From: Membranipora membranacea
Taxonomy: Eukaryota; Bryozoa; Gymnolaemata; Cheilostomatida; Membraniporidae
DNA: 64,000 nt
Assembly: GCA_914767715.1 (NCBI GenBank)
Contig: OU612072.1
Coordinates: 13,826,001-13,890,000 of the forward strand
Reading direction: 5' to 3'
The notes below the pieces were generated by a model that saw only the letters and a program-made list of their open reading frames with translations, was not told the origin of the DNA and did not search any database. Both the position numbers and the translations under genes were made by a program. This document shows, piece by piece, positions 34,714-47,400 of this stretch. Each line of letters begins with the position of its first letter. The first letter of the stretch is position 1.

Positions 34714-36249
34714 GAGTACCTTTACAAAACGCTCGTCAGTGAACCTTGCGATGCGACTCGACTTGTAATCCAGTGAAACTTAAATAGCATAGAAAACAAG
34801 TAAGAAATTGAGCTCGGCCTTTATCTCCGTTTGTTCAGTGAATTATTCTTTATCAGTATGGTATTAACAGTTGGCAATTTGGTGCTTAGTAACTTAATCA
34901 AAACTTCCCTGTCAAGATAAGGCACTTCACTGCGATGAAAGAGTGACCTTTATGGACCCTTATTTACACATTAACTTTGATTAGTTTTCTATTCTAACCA
35001 AAAGGTCTCACAGTTACAACAGAGTACCTCTTTGATGATAAAACAAAACATGAGATTCGAATGCAAGTCACGTCTTCTTACCATGATGAAGTTTGGTGAT
35101 CAAAAGCTTGTGCGCTAGTTTGTCCTGTCTGATAAGCTAAAATACGTTTCTGATTAAATGGCTTGCTAGCAATGCCACTTGAGCAAGGAGTTGAAATGAA
35201 TGGTAAAAGGCCAGTCCAGTATAAAGAAATTAAGGTCGCTGTTTTTATTACCATGAACCAATATAAATAAATGGACAAGCTTGATGAGGTGTCAAGAAGT
35301 GCTGATCTATTGAAAGTTGTCTGGTAAAAATGAGACGCTATACTTAGATAGTTAGATAGTTCTACAGTAGTTATACAATAGTTTTTCAACTAGTAATTCT
35401 GGGTAAAATATAAATGTGTAGTGTTAAAAAAAGTGTCCCTATCTTTTGTTGAGCTTACTAGTAATGTCGAAGCAGAATATGGAGGGTTGCTCGCCCCTCA
35501 TGCCCCTCTGCAGGGAACCCTGCCTAGCTCTAAATCAACTCAATTCTATCTGTGCAAATTTGTCTTGTAGTGAGTTGAACAAACAGCAGATAGATAATTT
35601 GAAACAGTTGCTATTGAGTCACCACCCCTAATAAGTTTAAAACTTCCAACTGTCACTTTTTAATAAGAAAAGGTTTCCGGACAATTTCCTTGCTGTCATA
35701 GGCAGCCCCTCTATATTTAAGTATGTCAGCAGCGTGTATGTTATTGCATTTCCATAGCTTAGATGTGTCTGAGTCCTAGTGGTCTATGAGCTACTAGTAG
35801 ATGTAATGTGGACTCTCTTTTTATTTTAGAACAAAGGTCAGATGGGGATCTCTTTCTTGCATCCAGATGGTATACATATGGTATAGATATTCTAAGTCCA
35901 CCATCAAACTTCATCAATTGATATGAGAGTATAGTCAACACTCATGTACCAGCGAATTTCAGCAAACAAAATTCAAGCTGATTTAAAATTTTGCAATCTC
36001 TAAAACAGTTGTCATATATCAGGTTGAAAGTTAGCAAACTTCGTTATTTTAATTGCTCTATTGTAGAAACTACTATTTGGGAAGTAGCAGAAATCAAAAT
36101 ATTAGCGATTGTTACACACAAAAATTGAAATGGGATAAAAAACTCCCTGTTTAGATTATACAGTAGAACAAGCTCACTCAATGCTACACTCTTTCATAAA
36201 ACATATCTTGTCACTTTGGTCTAATCAGCAGCCACTTGACGGCTACAGA
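34714..36249. other. Spacer between gene 4 (3' end) and gene 3 (5' end)
   Basis: This is the second spacer class, near-identical to 44922-46483 and found downstream of type I genes. It holds a short plus-strand frame (35461-35631) repeated in the other copy, and no other supported gene. Confidence 0.5.
35461..35631 (+). mobile_element. Possible Ty3/gypsy-like pol remnant
   Basis: A ~57-residue frame contains ELNKQQIDNLKQLLLSHHP. This resembles the 'xLs-x-x-Q-x-x-x-L-x-x-L-L' stretch that precedes the reverse transcriptase in Ty3/gypsy polyproteins. It is short and has no flanking retroelement sequence. A diverged copy sits at 45692-45865. Confidence 0.3.
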
Positions 36250-37799
36250 TTATGCGTTTCCGTATGTAGGTGCTTCAGCAGAGATTTCATCTCCACCTTT
36301 GGGTTCATCTTGTTGCTGAATGCATGCATAGGTATTTTCTCCAGCTGTAATTATAGAGTTTTGTTTATATAAATTATAATTCATCATATTAATTGATAGA
36401 GTTGTGTATGTTTATTGTAAGACATTTCAGCTTCCAATACAAGAATCAATTACATAAATTTAAACACATGATATATGATAAAGGAAAGACAGTCACCATT
36501 ATTGCATTTATCATGTTCAGCCCAAGTCTCTCCACGTCATGTTATGAAATGTTCCAAATCAGTAAAATGATTATAAATATAAAACATTGGAGTTAGTGCC
36601 ACACACCTTCGGTAGATGAAGAAGGGAGAGCCTGCTCATACCCGTCTAGCTCTACACTATTGTATGTATGGTCTTCAAGCTCTTGGCTAGGTTGTGTCTG
36701 TTCGTAATTGTTCCCCTTCTTTATCTCTTTCAAGAGTCTATACCTGCTAAAAAACATAGCAAGATATCATCGCCACCGCTAAATTTAGCTGACATGTGTA
36801 AATAAGACCTGTAATTATGAACTCAGCATCATTTTATTTAAAAATACACCTCTAAAGCTAAGGCCACACGAGGCTGTTTTCTCACGATTCGTATAAATTA
36901 TTCACGAATAATTTCATACGAATAGGGATTTCCACGAATTCGTGAAACGTTTGATGTTCACGATGCACGAATCCGAATTGTGTAAATTTTCATGAAATGT
37001 TATCTGATTGGCTGTCAGATTTGATTGATTTCCTGTCCTGTTTTGATTGATAAGTCAAGGCCATATCTATGTAAACAACTTTGGTTAAAAAGATGGAATG
37101 GTTCATCAATATGTGGGGCTTCTCATTGATTTGGCCCTGGAACAAGAGGGATCAGGGATACAATGACTAATGGGGTAGCAAATTGAATGACTATGATGAG
37201 ATAGTTGAGCCTAAGCATATCCAGAAGCTGAATCACTGGACTGGTTGGTATAATAAACAAGAAGAAACAGCTTCTCCTTGGTTTGATTTTTTATGCATCA
37301 CTGTAGGCAAGGAGTTACCTTGCTGTAGCCCATGGTTTAGATTGGCTGCAGAGGATTACAGTATGATTACACCCATAAATCATTTGTACAAAATTTGGGA
37401 AATGACAATCATGTGTGGCAGGCTAATATTCGTACGAAATTTAATTTGCAAGAATTAGTGGAAATTTGCACGATCATGTGGCCTCTCCTTAAGTGGAAAA
37501 CATTTTGAAATGACCTAGCAACGTGGAATCATTCACGTCGCATTACTCACAGGGATTCAACCTGAAAATCCAAATGCATTACGTCTAATATATTCAATGT
37601 TTAATCTCTTTCCAATAAGAATAATCCATAAACTCAAATTGATGCCTGAACAAAACATGCATATCTTACCGTAGAACAATGACAGCCGTAATAATTAGTG
37701 TCACAGCAAGAAATATACCAGTGCCAGCAGTTACACCGGCGATCAATTTGTGATCTGATGCCAGTGGTGTTGTTGTTGGTGAGATTTTCTTTCTGATAC
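36250..37799 (-). other. Gene 4 transmembrane and YxxL/V/I tail exons
   Basis: Exon 37670-37799 encodes a T/P stalk and LIAGVTAGTGIFLAVTLIIT followed by AVIVL, then a basic stop-transfer (RR...LLKEIKKG). Tail exons 36607-36746 and 36250-36344 contain YRLL, NYEQ, YNSV, YEQA, YACI and a final TYGNA before TAA. The first tail acceptor is TAGCAG, a tandem NAG-NAG site that can add or remove one arginine. The intron between 36746 and 37670 holds a PIF/Harbinger-like insertion. Confidence 0.7.
36856..37489. mobile_element. PIF/Harbinger-like insertion, 634 bp
   Basis: Ends are AGCTAAGGCCACACGA and, inverted, AGGAGAGGCCACATGA. TAA flanks both sides (36853-36855 and 37490-37492), matching the 3-bp TWA target duplications of PIF/Harbinger elements. 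Gene 5 has the empty site (CCTCTAAGTGG near 47090-47100). An open frame at 37183-37458 is not recognised as a transposase or MYB-like partner. Confidence 0.75.
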
Positions 37800-40700
37800 C
37801 TGTTAATTACAAACATATCAGTGCAAGTTATGATATTATTATATGCCTGATCTTTTTAAGCTTATTATTATCAGCCATATGAGTGAAGCAAAGAACACAT
37901 TACTATGAGGACACCATTAATATGAGTCGGCTTGCATTGTGTGTTAAAAGGTTGATTAAAAGGTTACAGTTAGGCGGCCATTGCATTAGCTACCTCCTAG
38001 AGAAAAACGACTTTGTATTGTATAACCAAGACTGTAGGTGAACAATCTGTGTATATACCAACCTTTCATCACCTTCAATTTACTGAGGGGCATCAATTTC
38101 TCAAAGCCGTCCTGAAAAAAGGAAAAAGTTGTATGATCTTGATGGAGCCTGAAGCTTCAAAACAAGCATAAGTTCAACACAGAAAGAATATTCTCAAGAG
38201 CAACTTGCAATGAGCAAAATTAGATGCTAATGGAACATGATTTATCTTGATCACCTCAAATCACAAAAATATTTTATTTTAACTTGCCTTACAAAGCTCA
38301 AAGAATGTGACAAACATTTGGAATCGTGAGAGCCAGCGCATTCTTGGATAACAGCTTTATCATTTCTTGATTTGAATTTTAGATCACTTTTCTGTTGAAC
38401 CAAATTTATAGACAAAAAGCCTTGGCAATGCTGTGTAATAAGAACAAGCCAATTGTTCAGAATGTAGTTGCAATCTGGTATGAATATATTTTCTCATGGG
38501 TAAGCATTTTCCTTTCTACTCACTGGAAAAACTGCTTGCACTGCTAAGGTAACATCATACTCTCGCTCATTGTCCCAGACCTGATTGAAATAACCATTGT
38601 ACACTTTTCCATCTCCCAGATTAAACACAGTACTCGACACTTCCAATTCTGCGGCAGGAAAACGTGCAGCAGTGTAGCAGTTATATTCAATTGTAGGGAT
38701 TTGTTGACAGTTGCTGAGGTTCACAAAAGGAACGTTCGTAAATGACGAGCCTCGCTGTGTGACAATTATCACATATGACCTGCAAGATTTGAATCAAAAT
38801 GGCTCAGTTCTGCAAAAAAACAGCGTGACACTACAGATAAAGTTTTAACTTGATTTTAATTTTTTTAGGAAATTCAGTTTACATTTGCTGCTGTTACTCG
38901 GTTCAAGTTAACCGCTACATGAAAAATAAACCAGGACTGCCTTGTTCAATGGTCTGTATTGTTTACTATATACAAACCTCATTTTATACTACAAGAAGAA
39001 CCAAGCTTAGATATAAATAGTGTAACAAACATTCATGCTTACTTTAATGTAATTTTCTTATCTTTGAACATATCCATCTTCAGTATATGCAGTGGCACAT
39101 AAGAGATCCCATCATCATCAACCGTGGTCCCTGAAGCCATCAGCTCCTCTCCATTCTTCACTGTAAAGAACAAAATTGAATACATTGTGATTGATATTGA
39201 AATCTAGCAACATAAGCGTGAGGACTTTGATGACATTAACTATGTCAAAAGCTCACTTTGGGAAAGTTCTCATGTGATCCACTGCTTCACACAGGATATA
39301 CAGGAGTAGCTGGTGCTCGTTAGTAATGATTCACTGTGAGATTATGAAGATTATGAAGTAAACCACTAGATAGTATTGATAGTCTCTGGTTTACTGGTGT
39401 ATTGCTTGTTATTAAAGCTTACTTCAATACAAGTTGAAAAAGACCTACCTTCCAAGTCTGTGTAAACCGAATACTCCAATGATCTAGGACTGCTCCCCAC
39501 ACTGTTGATAGCTCTGGCAGAACATGATATTTTTGATAGCGGTTGGAGACCACATATCAACACAATTTCAGTTGTAGAGAAACTATGACTGGTATCTGAA
39601 CAGACAACCTGCAAAAAGGTAATTTATTCTATAAGAATTCTTGAAAGGTACAGGAATATTGAAAGGCATCTCAGTGATTTATACTTCTCCCCCACTTTCC
39701 TTATTATCTCCCCCTACTTCGAACGTAATTTGCCTTCAACTCTTCAAAACTTCAACTAGCTTCCTATAAACCTGCAAATATAACACTTGAAAACTCAATT
39801 TATTACATGAACTGTCAACTTCGCCTCTGCAGAGCTTCCATTGAAATTTTATGATAGGAATGACTATCGTTAGCTATCAACATACTTGGTATAGAAGTGT
39901 TTTCCCGTTTGCCTGTGATGGCGGTCTGAGTACAAGATTCACGCACGAGGAGTTGGATTCTGCTGAATATATAGTTGGGACATCTGTAGGTTTTAAAAAT
40001 AAAGTTTTGAGTGAATATGAGTAATTAATGGAATGTTATGGGCCCCTGGATGTTCAAGATATACCCTCTCTCATTTGTATTTCAATAAACCTCTATTTAT
40101 ACTTAATATATAATGAAAAACAGCCCAATCAATGTTTGGTGTGTCAGACAATTCAGCTAGAATATCACTTTTTGCACAGTTGTTGTGATTTTGTGCATTG
40201 GAAAAACAAAAGCTCTTTATTAGGGCTAAGGTCATATCCCACAGAGTTTTTTCTCACTCTCATTAATTCACTCACCCAGTTCATCAGTTGTTATCTACAC
40301 ATATTGCTTAGTTGTCTGACCTTCACTATTTGTGACCTTCACTGTAAAGGTGTAGTTACTTGAACCTGCTAGACTATTGAAGATATTGCTTCTCTTGAAG
40401 CCTTTGTCATTGATACTAAACTCCTTGGTGGCTGATGGCAGACAATTCGTCTTAAGACTCTAGAAATGGTTATTTGAAACAATTATAGTTTTGATTGTGT
40501 CTTCAATGCCTAAAAGGTGTAAAAAATATCCGTTTGCAAGTGCGAATCCCAGAATTTAACAGCTTCTTGCAGCTGTTTTACCAACACACACCATGTTCAC
40601 CCTAAGATTTACAAAATACATACCCATACCTGGATGTGACGTATAAGAGAATATAGCCTGAACAGCTCTTGTATAAGATTTAACTGCAGAATATTAAAGA

Positions 40701-42259
40701 CAAGATATTATACAATGGAATTCCTAATTTACCTCAATGTTGACGGTAGCTTTCCATGATTGACGATCTGTAGAATTCACTTTTTCCACTGCTATATCTC
40801 CTTTTCCAAGGAAAAACTCAGGAGCTAAAATGGAAAGACATAATTTATAGAAGTTGACCATGTCAAGAGATATTCAGCCTTTCCCACCATTGAATATCTT
40901 CTGAGTACTCATAGACTGAATAATAAGATGCCTATTAATTACACCTTAACTTACCGGAACATGTGATGGTTTTTGCTTTAATTACTTTGATTGGTCCAGG
41001 AAGCTCTATATCATCTACTATACAGCTCAGTTCATATGTGTATTCCTCTCCAATACGGAGACCGCTGGCTGAGAAGGATGTATTTTGTCCGATGACAGTT
41101 CTGTGACTTGGTCCCACACCATCACCATAGAGAACATACCTGCCAACATTGATCAACAAGATTGAGCGGTAACACTTGCAACCTCGCCTAACCAAGCAAT
41201 ATGCCCAGCTATGCCTTTCAGACTGTAATGATAATACAAGTTAGATCAACTCAAAAAAAATGAATCAACATCGACATCAACACCAACATCACTTACTTGC
41301 ATTGACTTCTATTAGTATCAGGATAGGCGTTGTAGATATATGGAATATCTCTGAATGGTGGAAACTCTATCTCCAGGTCATGAGGCCTCGCTCTTAGTAT
41401 TTTAGGCGTATCGATTTCTCTCGGAACATCTACAATATATTCTAGTATGTGTAATGATCAATTCATAAGTGATGTAGAGGCTCGCTGGTTGTAGGAAGCG
41501 CATGTTAATTCCTCCTTTGGTGTGTGCTTACTGTATCAGAAACTGAAACACACTTACACCCATGCAAGCAGGATAACTGGATATATATTATTGTCACATA
41601 CTGCTCAAAAGGAAATACTAAATTACACTATGTTTAGCATTTCGGAATACCTGCATGACCATTCTTATCATTTTGTAACCTATGATAATAATGTGTGAGG
41701 TAGAAGTATGAGTCTGAGCACTTAGACAATGTTCCAGGTGTGATCTAAGCACACACACATTAATGTTTAATCAATAGAACCGGACGAAATTTTCAGTGAA
41801 TCTCACTTGTATATGGAGCCATCAAAAATATTCCACGAAAATAGAAAGAAGTTTTAATTTCTCCCTTCAATATTATCTCCACCTACCTGCAGCAAATATA
41901 TTAACCTCAGATACTTGAATAGGTACTCCTTCATCAACAAAAATATGAAGTGACTTCATAACTGTTGCTGAGCCATTCTCGCACATAACTGTACTGATGT
42001 CATCTTGTGTAAAACTTCTGTTATTTCCATTCCAATAGCCGAAGTGCTTCTCCGAATATTTCCAACATTCCTTGAGCACTCACGGGTTTTCTTCAGTGCT
42101 GTATTTGTATTGCAGGCGCCGTAACTTATTTGTTACATCTACATAAGAAATGAATTTGACGGCTGACATATCATATCAATATACTTTATGTCAACTTTCC
42201 AGCAGCATTGGTATCTTAATTCGGTTGATATATAATTGAATTTAGACAGTTGGTAACAT

Positions 42260-42479
42260 GGCGGTAGTTCTAGGGGAGACAGAGAGGTGCTGCCTCCCCT
42301 TAGCTAAATACAGTGGCCTAAAACACTATAATTGAATAATCTACTTCGAATCAGTCCCTCTGGAACTTCCATTTGCTTTTTATATGCCATAAATTGCTCG
42401 GGATGGAGATAGCTGGTGATGCCTCGGACTCGCCTCGGACTTTTGCCTCCCCTACCATTTTTTCTAAACTACGGCCCTC
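42260..42479. mobile_element. MITE, gene 4 copy of the 17.1-kb element
   Basis: Same inverted ends, same flanking GGTAACATG and same intron as in gene 2. It is shared by descent or conversion rather than inserted independently. Confidence 0.75.
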
Positions 42480-43760
42480 GGTAACATGAGCGGATAACAA
42501 GTTTCACGACAAATACCAAACTCTACCTACTTCTGCCATAGACATGAACTCCAGCAAACTCAAATAGGATAGGTTTTGACCACCGAATCTCCAAGTACTT
42601 TTTGGCCTGTATAGAACAACTTGCAACACCAGTCCATCCTCGACCATTGCAGCTTTTTGAACCAGTTTTAGCTAAATCTGGTCCTTCAATATAAAAGCAT
42701 GAATATTTTCCTATCTAGTTGTTTCAATATCAGAATATGCTGATGGTAACTCAGGCACTGCGTTACAATTACGGTACCACTATGAAACACCAATGAACAC
42801 GCTTGCTCGGGTTATTTGAGCTGGATTATAGTATAATTTATTAAGATTCTATACAGAAGCATAATCACATACAGAATCATAATCACATGCTTGCTGCTTA
42901 GAAGTCAATCGATGAGTTTCTTACTAGCCCGCCGGTAGACTTTAACCTCTTTTAGGTTAATCACGCCGATCCTCACGACAGCAACGTATCTAGCTTGACG
43001 TGGGGGGCTTAGATGAGAAACTCCAACAGATTCATATGACGGTAGTGTGTCAACTCTCCTCCAATCTCCATCACCAAAGTCCAAGTTTGTTTCATTGATA
43101 TCTATGGTCATTTCCTTGCCGCGTAAATATATCATCACATCTGTTGATCGTTGAGCTGTTAAACATGCAATATAATATTATTGAGATCAGAGTGTTCAAT
43201 AGATGGTATTGTTTCTGAGTCCTGGTATTTATTTACTTGACTTGAAACATATCTGAAATCTAGCATCCAACTGTGAACATGCCTGATAGTTAGTTGAACA
43301 TCTTTCTAGCTGAATCTCCCGAAATCATAACATGTTTTTGACTGGGAACATACCTTGACTTATCCTCCCATATAGGTATATCTCAGTGACAATGTACAAG
43401 TTCCCCAGATCTACCAGCCACCATTGAGGTGAAGTATCTTCCGGGTTAGTGAGATCATGCTCATATGGTGAATATCTATCTCCAGCAGTGTGTGCATACT
43501 CCTTATCAGTGTCATCATACAGGATGCCATCTACTGCTTTATCAGCTGACCACACCTTACCCAGACCGGTAAATGTGCTGCTCTGATATGCCTTCTTGCC
43601 ATATGCGATATTTGGATTTGTAACTGTCAAATACATTGATAAAGGTAAGTGATAGCAGAATGATGACAGAACCAAAATTGAAACTAGAATAATCTATACT
43701 CAGGACCCTCTTGTAGTTATTTCCTAACCCAACATTTCCTGTTTGATTGTACAGCTTCAT

Positions 43761-44000
43761 CCAGGCTTGTAGTTCCAGGGGAGGCACCCCTAGAATGCTT
43801 AATAATGCTATAATTGAGTATTCTGCGTCAGAATTTTGGACGTACATAATTTAGGATATATAAATCATTGCACTGGTTTGGCTACTGGGGCTCAACCCCA
43901 GACTTCTCAGAAAGAGCTTGAAATATACCCAACCTGGTGTTACTTCACACCCTCAAGGATTTTTGCCTCCCCTACTTTTTTTCCTGAAATTCAGTCCTGG
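43761..44000. mobile_element. Related MITE upstream of gene 4 domain 2
   Basis: It begins CCAGGCTTGTAGTTCCAGGG and ends, inverted, CCAGGACTGAATTTCAGG. Just inside both ends is the AGGGGAGGCA motif also found in the 17.1-kb MITE, so they belong to one family. It lies in the intron where gene 4 lacks F5/8C domain 1. Confidence 0.6.
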
Positions 44001-44921
44001 ACATCGATATATTATGGTCTCTGTAACAGCGTTAAGGCATAAACTCGAAGATACTAAGCTATAAAATCTAGGCAAAGTTAGGTAACATTTAAATCAATTA
44101 ATTCAAAAATACTCACATTCTATTGATCAGTGTATACAAGCCCTGTAACTTGACCTGTTCATGCTAGTTGATGAAATGAACTTGTTAACTGATGAATTGA
44201 ATAAAATGGACTATGAGTACTGTATGTATCAGTTTGCTTGAACTGCTGACAAAAATTTGGATTTCTTTCGATCTCTTATAGCACCAATCTTATAGCCCTA
44301 TACTACCCAGTTGCACAATGGCTCCTGGTCTGCTCTCAACAAATTTAAAGATTACACATAACAAACTGGTGCAACGCTCAACCAAGATCATCATGTTTGC
44401 AAGCTTTGGACTTGCATACCCTACCAACTCTTATGGAGGCGAATTAGAATAAACTTGAGCTAAGCTCAACTCTACCAATATGCTTATCTGTATGATGTTC
44501 CATTCACATCTACTGGGTAATTGATCAATCACCTTCTTACTGTCACATTACATCAATGTCACCAATCACATATTGTAAAGTTGCAAGGGTGAGTGAGCAT
44601 AACTTTCTGAGATTTACCAGTGGCTATATCTCAGGAATAATGTAATAAAATGAGGAATAATTATGAAAATGATTTCTCTTGTGTTGGTTGAGGAACCCAA
44701 GGTCAAAATTCAATTTAAAAGCAGTAAAAACTGCAATAGCTGTAAAACCTGCAAATGTAAGAAGATGTAATAATGGATTATGCATTGATTTACCTTAGTT
44801 GGATTCATCGTAAAAGTATAATTATTGTGCATATTAAAAGATGTAGTATCTCACCTGGAAGACATTTTCCATGGAATATCAGTGGTATAATGATGTAGCA
44901 CAGAACAGGAATTCTATACAT

Positions 44922-46483
44922 GTCCCGGCCTCTTATTAATTATTTAACAAAACGCTCGTTAATGAACCTTGCGATGCGACACGACTTGTAATCCAGTGAA
45001 ACTTAAATAGCACAGAAAACAAGTAAGAAATTGAGCTCGGCCTTTATCTCCGTTTGTTCAGTGAAATATTCTTTATCAGTATGGTATTTACAGTTGGCAA
45101 TTTGGTGCTTAGTAACATAATCAAAACTTCCCTGCCAAGATAAGGCACTTCACTGCGATGAAAGAGTGACCTTTATGGACCCTTATTTACACATTAACTT
45201 TGATTATTTTTCTATTCTAACCAAAAGGTCTCACAATTACAACAGAATACCTCTTTGATGATAAAACAAAACATGAGATTTAAATGCAAGTCACTTCTTA
45301 TTACCATGATGAAGTTTGGTGATCAAAATAGGCTAGCTTGTGCGATAGTTTTTCCTGTCTGATAGCTAGAATACGTTTCTGATTAAATGGCTTGCTAGCA
45401 GTGCCGCTTGAGCAAGGAGTTAAAATTAATGGTAAAAGGCCAGTTCAGTAATAAAAAAATTAAGGTTGCTGTTTTTATTACCATGCACCAATAAAAAATA
45501 AATGGACAAGCTTGATGAGGTGTCAAGAAGCGCTGATCTATTGAAAGTTGTCTGATAAAAGTAAGACGCAATACTTGATCCGGTAGATAGTTCTACAGTA
45601 GTTATACAATAGTTTTCCAACTAGTAATTCTGGGTAAAATATAAATGTGTAGTGTTAAAAAAAGTGTCTCTATCTTTTGTTGAGCTTACTAGTAATGTCA
45701 AAGCAGAATATGGAGGGTTGCTCGCCCCTCATACCCCTCTGCAGGGAACCCTGCCTAGCTCTGAGTCAACTCACTTTTATCTGTGCAAATTTGTCTTGCA
45801 GTGAGTTGAACAAACAGCAGATAGATAATTTGAGTCAGTTGCTATTGAGTCACCACCCCTTATAAGTTTATAACTTCCAACTGTCAGGTTGTAATTAGAA
45901 AAGGTTTCCGGAAAATTTCCTTGCTGTGTAGGCAGCCCCTCTATATTTAAGTATGTCAGCAGCGTGTATGTAGTTGCATTTCCACAGCCTAGATGTGTTT
46001 GAGTCCTAGTGGTGTATGAGCTACTAGTAGATGTAATGTGAACTCTCTTTTTAATTTAGAACAAAGGTCAGATGGGGATCTCTTACTTGCATCCAGATGG
46101 TATACATAATATGGTATAGATATTTTAAGTCCTCCATCAAACTTCATCAATTGATATGAGAGTATAGTCAACACTCATGTACCAGCGAATTTCAGCAAAC
46201 AAAATTCAAGCAGATTTAAAATTTTGCAATCTCTAAAACAGTTGTGATATATCAGGTTGAAGAATTAGCAAACTTCGCTATTTTAATTGCTCTACTGTAG
46301 AAACTACTATTTCGAAAGTAGCAGAAATCAAAATATTAGCAATTGTTACACACAAAAATTGAAATGGGATAAAAAACTCCCTGTTTAGATTATACAGTAG
46401 AACAAGCTCACTCAATGCTACACTCTTTAATAAAACATATCTTGTCACTTTGGTCTAATCAGCAGTCACTCGACGGCTACAGA
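44922..46483. other. Spacer between gene 5 (3' end) and gene 4 (5' end)
   Basis: Near-identical to 34714-36249. It includes the second copy of the possible pol remnant (45692-45865). Nothing else is recognised. Confidence 0.5.
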
Positions 46484-47400
46484 TTATGCGTTTCTGTATG
46501 TAGGTGCTTCAGCAGAGATTTCATCTTCACCTTTGGGTTCACCTTGTTGCTGAATGCATGCATAGGTATTTTCTTCAGCTGTAATTATAGAGTTTTGTTT
46601 ATATAAATTATAATTCATCATATTAATTGATAGTGTTGTGTATTTTTATTTTAAGACATTTCAGCCTCCAATACAAGAATCAATGACATAAATTTAAACA
46701 CATGATATATGATAAAGGAAAGAAAGTCACCATTATTGCATTTATCATGTTCAACCCAAGTCTCTCCACGTCATGTTATGAAACGTTCCAAATCAGTAAA
46801 ATGATTATAAATATAAAACAATGGAGTTTGTGCCACACACCTTCGGTTGATGAAGAGGGGAGAGCCTGCTCATACCCGTCTAGCTCTACACTATTGTATG
46901 TATGGTCTTCAAGCTCTTGGCTAGGTTTAGTCTGTTCGTAATCGTTCCCCTTCTTCATCTCTTTCAAGAGTCTATACCTGCTAAAAAACATAACAAGATA
47001 TCATCGCCACCGCTACATTTAGCTGACATGTTTAAATTAGACCTGTAATTATGAACTCATCACAGCATCATTTTATTTAAAAAAGACCTCTAAGTGGAAA
47101 ACATTTTGAGATGACCTATCAACGTGGAATCATTCACGTCGCATTACTCACAGGGATTCAACCTGAAAGTCCAAATGCATTACGTCTTATATCTTCAATG
47201 TTTAATCTCTTTCCAATAAGAATAATCCACAAACTCAATTTGATGCCTGAACAAAACATGCATATCTTACCGTAGAACAATGACAGCCGTAATAATTAGT
47301 GTCACAGCAAGAAATATACCAGTGCCAGCAGTTACACCGGCGATCAATTTGTGATCTGATGCCAGTGGTGTTGTTGTTGGTGAGATTTTCTTTCTGATAC
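46484..47400 (-). CDS. Gene 5 transmembrane and cytoplasmic tail exons
   Basis: The transmembrane exon 47271-47400 is followed by RRYRLLKEMKKG and a tail with YRLL, DYEQ, YNSV, YEQA, YACI and YRNA, ending at TAA 46484-46486. Three tyrosines fit YxxL/V/I, but their spacing (about 20-26 residues) is longer than the 6-12 of a canonical ITAM. The -2 residues do not match an ITIM. Phosphotyrosine signalling is plausible; the adaptor is unknown. Tail acceptor TAGCAG is again a tandem site. Confidence 0.72.

Larger units (their letters stand above)
36250..44921 (-). pseudogene. Gene 4: type I receptor-like gene with two nonsense codons
   Basis: Exons: 44855-44921 (signal peptide), 43354-43623, 42925-43155, 42531-42710, 41887-42138 (two F5/8C-like domains; domain 1 is missing), 41297-41429, 40955-41139, 40733-40824, 40276-40459, 39886-39983, 39449-39608 (FN3), 39043-39160, 38524-38779 (membrane-proximal), 38063-38111 (linker), 37670-37799 (transmembrane), 36607-36746, 36250-36344 (tail). 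Splice sites and phases are preserved, but TGA at 42080-42082 (AGA in gene 2) and TAG at 40295-40297 (CAG in gene 2) interrupt the frame. The ancestral start codon is ATA here; an ATG five codons later still leaves a usable signal peptide. It looks like a recently disabled gene or null allele. 39.43-43.38 kb is near-identical to gene 2 (14.33-18.2 kb). Confidence 0.72.

Noticed and set aside
46484-46980. Canonical ITAM or ITIM in the tail
   Set aside because: YxxL/V/I pairs are 20-26 residues apart rather than 6-12, and the -2 residues do not fit [ILVS].
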